From positions 377,001 through 441,000 of the forward strand of contig NC_089724.1 of NCBI RefSeq assembly GCF_035083965.1: DNA of 64,000 nt, read 5' to 3'. The notes beneath the pieces are model-generated. The model was given only the letters and a program-made list of their open reading frames with translations, made no database searches and had not been told where the DNA came from. The stretch comes from Branchiostoma lanceolatum (Eukaryota > Chordata > Leptocardii > Amphioxiformes > Branchiostomatidae). Below are positions 44,425 to 64,000 of this stretch, piece after piece (positions within the stretch are counted from its first letter, which is position 1; the number at the start of each line of letters is the position of its first letter). Position numbers and translations under genes: made by a program.

Positions 44425-44511
44425 TTCTCTGTTGTCATCCATTCGTCTGAAGCTGTTCCCACCGACTGTAGCAGCGACTTCCAAGATTTCGTCCACGTCA
44501 CATCAAACCAG
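44425..44511 (+). other. Noncoding leader exon of the phospholipase B-like gene
   Basis: CCCACCGACTGTAGCAGCGA and CACGTCACATCAAACCAG end at a GTGAGT donor (44512). There is no ATG. It would splice to the acceptor at 47026 just before the coding start. Start approximate. Confidence 0.62.
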
Positions 44512-44804
44512 GTGAGTCACAGATTACATCTTCCTCGCCTTGAACTTGCTTTGGATTCTCTCCGCCATGTCATCAGGGTTGTGGAGTCTTTTTTTGTTAG
44601 TGGCGTCGTGTGGCCTATAAACGGCAGGGTTTATCTAGCCTCTACCAGTTTCTGCGGGTCGCTGCGAAAATAGTAGAAATTGGCCAAATAGAGTCAACTG
44701 TATAAAGGGAGTCGGCTATGGAGAGAGGGTCCAATAGGCAACCCAGCGGATGGAAATGTTATCCTCCATGGCCAAAGTCCCCCGGCAAATGTTCTCTCTA
44801 TAGC

Positions 44805-45058
44805 CGACGCGGTTAGTCTGGTAGAGACTAAGGGTTTTCGGCCAAGAACACAGCCGTCCCGGGTTCGAATCCCTTAATTGACGCCACCGATGTTGGGCAC
44901 TTGGGAAAGGCACTTTACACGACTTTCTTCACTCCACCCAGGTGTTAAAAAAACGGGTATATTATTTGTGTGGGTCACGACATCAGCAGTAGCTGCCTGT
45001 GTCCCATGTGTCTTGTACTGCTGCAATTCTAATAACATTGAATAAAATCAACTTGTAA
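44805..45058 (+). mobile_element. tRNA-derived SINE
   Basis: GTTAGTCTGGTAGAGAC (A-box-like) and CGGGTTCGAATCCC (B-box), then CTTGGGAAAGGCACTTTACA, GTGTGGGTCACGACATCAGC and a tail CAATTCTAATAACATTGAAT. The SINE at 58.64-58.86 kb is the same family. Confidence 0.82.
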
Positions 45059-45644
45059 CAGTTGGAGTTTTTTTGTCTTCTCAGGGTTGTTTTAGCAGAT
45101 TGTCTTATCTGTAAATTGTTGTTGTTGTTGTTTTGTCAGGGTTTTCGTTGAGAGCTGTAGATTTAGAGTCAACTGTTATTTGTAAATTGTTGTTGTTTTT
45201 TGCCAAGAGCTGTAGAGTCAATTGTTATCTGTAAAATGTTGGTCCACGTGTTCTGTTCGTTTGCAGGGTCCTACAGACGTCCTATTTGTACCTGGTTTGG
45301 TTCGGATTCTCTTTTTCTTCGCATGGGTTGTAGAATCGCCCTATTCGTAACTTTAAGCGACTAAAAACGTTAAGGACACATGGGTGTACTGAATGCAGAC
45401 CTCCACCGTGTAGAAGATATTCATTTTTACTTTATAGCAGCGTTTGTCTATTGGTGTGAACAGAATAGCCGCAATAAAAGTATAATTTAATCTTTTTGAT
45501 GAAAATTTTATCGAGGAAAGACCTTGGTGAGCACCCGTGATTGAATCTTCTTACACGTCGCAGATCTGTTTCTGAGTCTGGTCATTAAGGTATAGGGCTG
45601 TTATCTTTTTATCCTTGTTCTTATGCGAGTCAGAAGACTATATC

Positions 45645-46335
45645 TTTATTGCACGAGCTGTACAATGTATGGCAGCAACTATTAAACATAAATCAAAATA
45701 GAGGTATAGAATAAAACTTAACTGCCTAATTACTAATATAACAAGGGCTAGCATAAGTGTGTGTACCTAGTGATTCTTGAACTGATATCGCCTAGCTCGG
45801 GTGGGTGGGAACCATTCCCCGAATGTCTCAGTCTCTTTGCAAAGTTGAGGCATAGGTCACGACGCCGGGCGTCTAACGTAGGCAGGTCCAAGATGCTGCA
45901 CGCTTCCCTGACCTGTAGGATGTGTAGGCAGGGCCAAGTATTGTCCGACAGGCTCTTCTCTGGAGGGTTTCGATCCTGGCGTGTTGTGCTGTTGTTAGTC
46001 CGGCATGCCATGCTGGGGCGGCGTACTCACATGCTGGGCGCACAAGGGTCTTGTAGCACGTCAGTAATACCTCCCGTCAGAGGTCGAAACACCAAAGTCG
46101 CTTGCGTAAGTGCAGTTTTTGGTTTCCCTGTTTTACACCGTGGTTGGCATGTAGTTCCCGCCCTAAGTCCGCCAGGACGTGCAAGCCAAGGAGTTTCACA
46201 GTTTTGTCCTTCGCCAGTGGTTCGCTAGCCTGTGTTTTCACAAGCTCTCGGCCGGAGGTTACTGACCCCACCCCTAGGGGGATGGCGGTTACAGGACCGG
46301 CCGGCCGCTAGGAGCGCGATTTGTCGGGCTAGTGG
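45645..46335 (-). pseudogene. CR1-like LINE 3' fragment
   Basis: The minus strand encodes, in shifting frames, VKLLGLHVLADLG, CYKTLVRPACEYAAPAWHAG, QRRACRTILGPAYTSYR and ACSILDLPTLDARRRDLCLN, then a 3'UTR with AATAAAG near 45650. It lies in the leader intron of the phospholipase-like gene. Confidence 0.8.
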
Positions 46336-46904
46336 TTCGCCAGCTATTTAGAGCTGTGGTCGTGGGACAGGGACTTTTGAGATGGCGCAGACATTCAGTT
46401 TCCATTGCTTAGGGTGTAGTTCAGTAAAAAGCGGAAGGCGCATGGCCGCGCCGGGGCCGTCCCCGTAGGTCATGGACCACGAACCTGACGGAGTGGACCG
46501 GTCATACAGCCAGCCAGATGGCCAGACTGACAAAAGACGTACCGGTACAAAACCGGTATTTTCTTATGAACCGGTCAAAAAAAAACGGTCCAGAAAAAAA
46601 TCAGTGGACCGGCCTATGGACCGATTAGAAAATTCACATTACCAGGCTACCAGCAGGCGGTCACATAACCGGTCTCAGAAAATACAAAACAGTAGATTTA
46701 ACGAAAATTTTTCTAAGACGTTAACTGTGAAAATATCTAGATCAGTTAACAGACGGTGAGGAGAGTATAGTTAATTTTGATACAAAGTGCGAAATTATAT
46801 CGTTTCATACATGACGTTAGTGATCCGACACATGCACACATTTGCACTCACAGAGACATTAACTTGCGTCTCGCTCCCCAAAATGTGATGTACCGAAACA
46901 CTAC

Positions 46905-46995
46905 TATGATCAGGTACAGGTTCAGGTCCGGACCTGGACCTGACCATCTGGACCTGGACCTGGACCGGACCTGAATTTTCTGTACCGGTACCCAC
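46905..46995. repeat. GGACCTGGACCTGGACC palindrome-rich stretch
   Basis: CAGGTACAGGTTCAGGTCCG, GACCTGGACCTGACC and CTGTACCGGTACC. The ends resemble the arms of the element at 52.95-54.05 kb. Confidence 0.5.
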
Positions 46996-47068
46996 CCCTA
47001 ATAAGAACTGTTTTAATCCTTCACAGTGCACAACGCTAGAATCGGAGCTCAGCACAACCGACAGCAAA

Positions 47069-59544
<12,476 letters not shown>

Positions 59545-59639
59545 TGATCGACAGGGCCGCCAGCGGTGATTATTTATGCACAGGCTTCCATATTAAACTT
59601 AGAAATAAAAACAACTGTGGTAATCATCAATGGTTAATC

Positions 59640-60640
59640 TTAGTGCATTATTATCTCCATGGAAAAAGGCTTTTTCATGGATATACTGTTTTGCTTGCGT
59701 TTGGTATTTGTGTGTATGTTTGTGTCACCGGATGCTTAAAGTCACCATAACTGTAGAACCTGTACATGGATCGTAATGATTTTTGGTATGTGGGTGGGTG
59801 TTAAGTGGAGGAAGGTCAAGGTCGATTTTGGGCCCCCTGGCATTTGTGATTGGAACAGCAATGGCGTATTTTTAAAAATCTTCAATGTAGAAGAACTGAA
59901 GAGAGGATCGACAGATCGTCATGTTATTTGGTACACAGGTATGTTAGATCAAGATGTACACACTTAAGTGCAAACTATGCAAATGAGACCTAATTTGCAT
60001 AAGTAAGGAGGTAAATCGTTTGCATGTGTGTCGCTGGATGCTTAAAGTCAGCATAACTGTAGAACGTGTAGATTGATTGTAATGATATTTGGTATGTGGG
60101 TATGCGCTGGGAGGAGAATGGTCAAGGTCGATTTTGGGCCCCCTAGTTTGTGTCCCTGGAACTACAATGGCCTATTTGTAAAAATGTTCTAAAGAGGTAT
60201 AACTGAAGAAAGGAACAACAGATTTCCATGTTATTTGGTACGCAGGTAGGTTGGACAGAGATGTACACACTGAAGTGCAAATCATGCAAAGTTAGTGTGT
60301 TTGCGTGCGTGTGCACGTGTGTGTATGTTTGTGTCACCGTGTGTGTATGTATGTGTCACCGGATGCTTAAAATCAGCATAACTATAGAACGTGTGGATGA
60401 ATTGTAATGATATTTGGTATGTGGGTAGGTGTCGGGAGGAGAAAGGTCAAGGTCGATTTTGGGCCCCCTGGTATGTGTCACTGGAACTCTAATGGCGTAT
60501 TTGTCAAAATCTTCAAAGGAGAATAACTGAAGAAAGGAGCGACAGATTTTCATGTTATTTACTATGCAGGTAGCCTAAGCAGAGATGTATACAATGAACT
60601 GCAAATTATGCAAATTGGACTTAATTTGCATAAGTAATGA
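59640..60640 (+). repeat. Three tandem copies of a ~290-330 bp repeat
   Basis: CACCGGATGCTTAAA(G/A)TCA, GGTCGATTTTGGGCCCCCT, TGGCGTATTT and CATGTTATTTGGTACRCAGG recur at about 59.73, 60.02 and 60.36 kb. Confidence 0.9.
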
Positions 60641-60819
60641 GGAAAATCTATATCTGCAGTGTTGTCATGTGGCACGCCATCTGTCAGTAGCTATTTATAG
60701 AAAAGTAGGTCAGACTTCTCCCCTTGCAGTGTGGGTCATACCATTGAGCGATATAGAATGGGGGAACTGGTTTAATAGAAAAACAACGTTTCATGGAGAT
60801 TTTGGGTCCTAAGACTCTT

Positions 60820-61212
60820 GTTATCTTTGATCGCGATTCAAAATAGTTTGTCATTGGCTGAACTAAATTTGAGATAACTCAGGTTGAGAAATAAGCTAGT
60901 GATTATTGTATGTAGTTTTATCAACAAGCTGTTCCTGTTTTGATTTACAGACAACATAAAGGCGTATGATTGAACTACACAGTAATGTAGCTTCTTCTTG
61001 GTTTATCTTAGTACATAGGTCTTTAATTATGATTCAAAACAGTTTGTCATTGGCTGAACTTCTAAATTTAAGATAACTCAGGTTTAGAAATACGCTTGTG
61101 ATTATTGTAGGGACTACATAGTGTTAGCTTAAAAAAACTGTTCCTATGTTGCTTTAGAGACAGCATACAGCCGTATGGTTGAACTACACATTTATGTAGC
61201 TGCTTCTATAAA
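60820..61212 (+). repeat. ~197-bp direct duplication
   Basis: AGTTTGTCATTGGCTGAACT, AGATAACTCAGGTTGAGAAA/AGATAACTCAGGTTTAGAAA, GTGATTATTGTA and GGTTGAACTACACA recur at a spacing of ~197 bp. Confidence 0.85.
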
Positions 61213-61354
61213 TAGAGTCTGATAACTATAAAATGACTACCTTTTAACAGTTTCCTTACACAGAGCAGCATGTTGGGGATGTTTTCCTAACGTCTGCGAT
61301 GTATCATTTCCTGGGCTACAAGTTACAACTAGTAATGTACTCTGCCGGGTCCTG

Positions 61355-61360
61355 AATAAA
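61355..61360 (+). terminator. Polyadenylation signal AATAAA
   Basis: CCTGAATAAACGGTGTGTTC, a canonical hexamer followed by GT-rich sequence, 1.8 kb after the phospholipase stop codon. Confidence 0.45.
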
Positions 61361-61414
61361 CGGTGTGTTCACTCATTACATGTTTTGGTTGACTAATTTC
61401 ATGTGCGACAGGAA

Positions 61415-62410
61415 CATGTGGGATTCCGTTCTGGGACCATTACTCTTCCTCCTGTACATAAACAGACCAGCTTGATTCAAATGTGAGGCTATTTGCCGAT
61501 GACTGTCTGTTATATATAGAGTTGTCTACACAGAGTGATTAACACCTTTTGCAAGAAGATTTGAACACTCATGCAGTTTAATCCGGAAAAATGTTACATC
61601 ATGCACATAACAAACAAACAAACGAACCCCAATTGTAACCACCTACCAGTTCTGTGGACAGGCTCTGGCAACAACAAAGAGCCACCCGTACCTAGCTATA
61701 GGCGCTACATTAACAACGGGGCTGAAGTGGAGCACCCATATTAACAAAGTAACAACTAAGGCTAAACAGACGTTGGAGGTGATCAAACGTAATTTGTGGG
61801 CATGCCCAGCAAAGGTAAAATCACTTGCATACACGTCTCTAGTAAGACCAAACCTTGAATATGCTGCAACAGTTTGGGATCCATACACAAAGAAGAATAA
61901 AGATAAACTGGAGAGGGTGCAGGACCAAGCTGCGGGTTCTGCACGAACGACTATGACAGGGGTGCTAGTGTCACCAAAATGAAAGCAGATCTGCAATGGA
62001 TGTCACTTGAGGACAGAATAACAACGTCCAGACTTTCCATGATGTACAAAATGACTAACAAACTTGTGGACGTACCGACTGATAAGTATCTAATGCCAGC
62101 TCAGAAGAGGACTAGAAATAGTCATGCTTTTAAGTACCAGAGTTATCAGCCAAGTATTGATGTGTTCAAAAATTCGTATTTTCGTAGAACCATAGTAGAA
62201 TGGAACTCGTTGTCATCAAGTACTGTAGGAGCATCTTCACTAAGTAGCTTTAAAGAACGGTTGCAGTCAGATGTGCAAAAGTTAGGTGTGACAGGCAGTA
62301 CAGTGTAATATAACCAGCTGCTACCGCGCCGCGTGCCTGCGAAGCTGGTGTGTTACGCCTAATGGCGGTTGTACCGGCTATATAGATACAGATACAGATA
62401 CAGATGTGGA
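61415..62410 (+). pseudogene. LINE 3' half, frame-broken
   Basis: Motif B remnant SVLGPLLFLLYIN, then a stop; motif C LFADDCLLYIEL in another frame; then NPEKCYIMHITN, TSLVRPNLEYAATVWDPYTK, and an open 109-codon end (RTIVEWNSLSSSTVGASSLS, FKERLQSDVQKLGV). The 3'UTR ends in (GATACA)n at 62388-62406. Several frameshifts make it inactive. Confidence 0.87.
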
Positions 62411-63580
62411 GGAACCTGTGTCACCTCATTGAGGATGAACTGAACTGAATTTCACATAGAGGGAAATAGTTTAAGTCCTCTCCGCATATATGGCGGCGCC
62501 CATGCATGACATTTTCAGCGTTATTAGTACTTCTATGAAGTCCTCGGGCATAAGATTGCAACTTACCAGTGATCATGCTGCTGTATGATAATAGAATTTG
62601 TCTAAGTTAGAGGCTTCCATGTACTTCTAAGTGCCTTTCATTTTACCCGGACGATAGATGATGATGATGATTTTGTTATTTCCAGTTTTACTCTGTGTGC
62701 AGAGTTCAGTACTAGTAGTAGTCCAGTCATGAATGATACAGCGCAGACTGAGTTGATGCGCTAGTCTATATATTATGAGCTGTCCGAAGTAATTACAAGA
62801 ATGACAGTCTGCTAACAACATAACCAAACAAAAGGTGCAATGACAAGCTGCGTGTGTACTGTAGAGGGGTACGGGTACTGGAGCCTGGTTTGAATAAACA
62901 AAAACCGTAGTTGTGATTACTTCATAGATTATTGATATAACGTTAGGTCTGGTTGTGTCTGGGTAAACGCTAAGGTTACTGATGCAACGTTAGGCATGGT
63001 TGTGTCTGGGTAAAAAGTTTGGCTAATGAAGTAACGTTACGACTGCTGCAAAGAGATCCCATGCAAATGGAAATCATGAAAGACAACCCTGGCAATGTTT
63101 TCTCACACTTTATTACAACGCTGCAGAAAAAAATGCAGAAGGCAGAAATTGCAGATAGTAATATTAATGTTACAGATCCAACCGACTTGCAAACTTTGTT
63201 TTTAAATACCAAATAGTATCTTTCGTCGACTTAAACCAGACCCCTCGTCTGTTATCTGCAACAATGACTGTGAGTGGGTCTGTATCTATTCATACAATGT
63301 GGCGTACTGTGCATGAGTCGATTTGTTGTAGTTACTCGTGCCTGAGACTATTGACAGGATGATCCTGCCAACAATACAATTTTCCTCTGCTTACAGGATC
63401 ATCCTGTCAACAGTGCAATTTTTTACCAACTCTTGACAGGATGATCCTTACGATAGCCACTCCCTTTAATCAAGGAGATTAAGTTATTCTAATAAAGTTA
63501 TTTTAAACTCCTTGCTCTAATTCATACTGCGATGTGGCGTTGGCAAATAAGTTACTAATACTAATCCGCTGGCACTGCAG
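62411..63580. other. Intergenic, little recognised
   Basis: No gene was seen. It contains a GATGATGATGATG run at 62655 and three GACAGGATGATCCT-type palindromic motifs at 63353-63447 in alternating orientation. AATAAA on the minus strand at 63114-63109 could end the cysteine-rich gene. Confidence 0.45.
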
Positions 63581-64000
63581 TTACGAACAATTATCTTCCA
63601 CATGCGTTGCCATGACAACTAGTCCCTGTCCTTGCGCCCTGTCGTCGCACAGCGCCTGCGCGGTGACGCAGCCGGCGGTGCTGACGGAGATGACCTCCCC
63701 GGGCACGTACAGCCGCCCGTTGTAGCGGCAGCAGCGCGCGTTCTGATAGGCGAACGGCTCCAGCACGCCCGTTTTGCGGCAATACAGTCCGCGCGCCTCG
63801 CAGAAACTAGCCTCCGATTCGACGTGCGATTCGGGCGGGAAGTAGGCGCCATCTTTGACGCAGCAGGAGGGGTCCACCGTGGTGAAGTCGACCATGACGC
63901 CGGACGGGTCGCACCTCAGGCCGGCCGTGGTGCAGTTGTCACGGTAGGTTACTATGGTGACGTTGGTGGCGAGGTGGTGACCTTGGTGGGGGCAGCCATC
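63581..64000 (-). CDS. Cysteine-rich extracellular protein, 3' end (partial)
   Basis: One open minus-strand frame runs from the window edge to a TAA at 63583-63581, about 139 residues. The internal ATG at 63895 is not the start, because the frame continues upstream with the same character (NVTIVTYRDNCTTAGLRCDP). Two similar modules of ~60 residues follow: DPSCCVKDGAYFPPESHVES plus FCEARGLYC, then ARCCRYNGRLYVPGEVISVS plus CVTAQALC. The CC-x(3)-G-x(2)-(Y/F)-x-P-x(n)-C-x(5-6)-C spacing recalls von Willebrand C-like modules, but I would not assign the family firmly. High G+C and even disulfide-type cysteines support a real secreted protein exon. Confidence 0.75.
   Translation of the reverse strand, partial: DGCPHQGHHLATNVTIVTYRDNCTTAGLRCDPSGVMVDFTTVDPSCCVKDGAYFPPESHVESEASFCEARGLYCRKTGVLEPFAYQNARCCRYNGRLYVPGEVISVSTAGCVTAQALCDDRAQGQGLVVMATHVEDNCS

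Larger units (their letters stand above)
59545..61380 (+). other. Probable 3'UTR of the phospholipase B-like gene
   Basis: Sequence from the TAG stop to AATAAA at 61355-61360. It contains the triplicated repeat at 59.6-60.64 kb and a direct duplication at 60.82-61.21 kb. The polyadenylation site is an inference. Confidence 0.45.

Overview
This is an intron-rich animal nuclear window crowded with repeats. The best guess for the organism is a lancelet (amphioxus, Branchiostoma). The grounds are GT-AG introns, CR1-like LINEs ending in short tandem repeats, tRNA-derived SINEs, many small inverted-repeat elements, and intron minisatellites that overlap splice sites. The genus is an inference. Four real genes are visible; almost all other open frames are repeat shadows or dead retroelements.

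Layout. (1) 1-13.87 kb, plus strand: the 3' part of a gene whose product starts as the C-terminal end of an extended short-chain dehydrogenase/reductase and continues into a tail of roughly 570 residues, acidic and repetitive, followed by a probable 4.3 kb 3'UTR. (2) 14.08-18.6 kb: transposon debris, including a 0.7 kb inverted-repeat element with a nested hairpin MITE, a 5'-truncated LINE with an open reverse transcriptase frame, a second LINE end and two SINEs. (3) 35.4-19.1 kb, minus strand: a complete small secreted-protein gene (8 coding exons, 277 aa, signal peptide, four cysteines in the mature part) of unrecognised function. Its first intron is 7.6 kb and holds a decayed full-structure LINE; its probable 3'UTR holds a ~340 bp higher-order tandem repeat. 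(4) 35.6-44.2 kb: intergenic DNA with MITEs, LINE fragments and a 1.6 kb inverted-repeat element filled with a 21 bp array. (5) 44.3-61.4 kb, plus strand: a phospholipase B1-like GDSL lipase gene with a noncoding leader exon and 14 coding exons. Intron phases show that one internal exon is missing from the sequence. (6) 61.4-62.4 kb: a decayed LINE 3' end. (7) 63.58-64 kb, minus strand: the 3' end of a cysteine-rich extracellular protein gene.

How the genes relate. Genes 3 (secreted protein) and 5 (phospholipase B-like) are divergently transcribed. Their promoter and noncoding leader exon, 8.9 kb apart, are clearly homologous in inverted orientation, though the encoded proteins are unrelated. 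This suggests a duplicated or converted promoter and shared expression, perhaps in a secretory or digestive tissue.

Most interesting signals: four minisatellites seeded on exon-intron junctions (two donor, two acceptor); the shared leader/promoter; a hairpin motif (CTGANGAA, stem, GAAACGT) that recurs in several foldback elements with covarying stems and resembles a hammerhead core apart from one extra A; a group of small inverted-repeat elements with 9-bp target duplications; and the enzyme with a neurofilament-like repeat tail.
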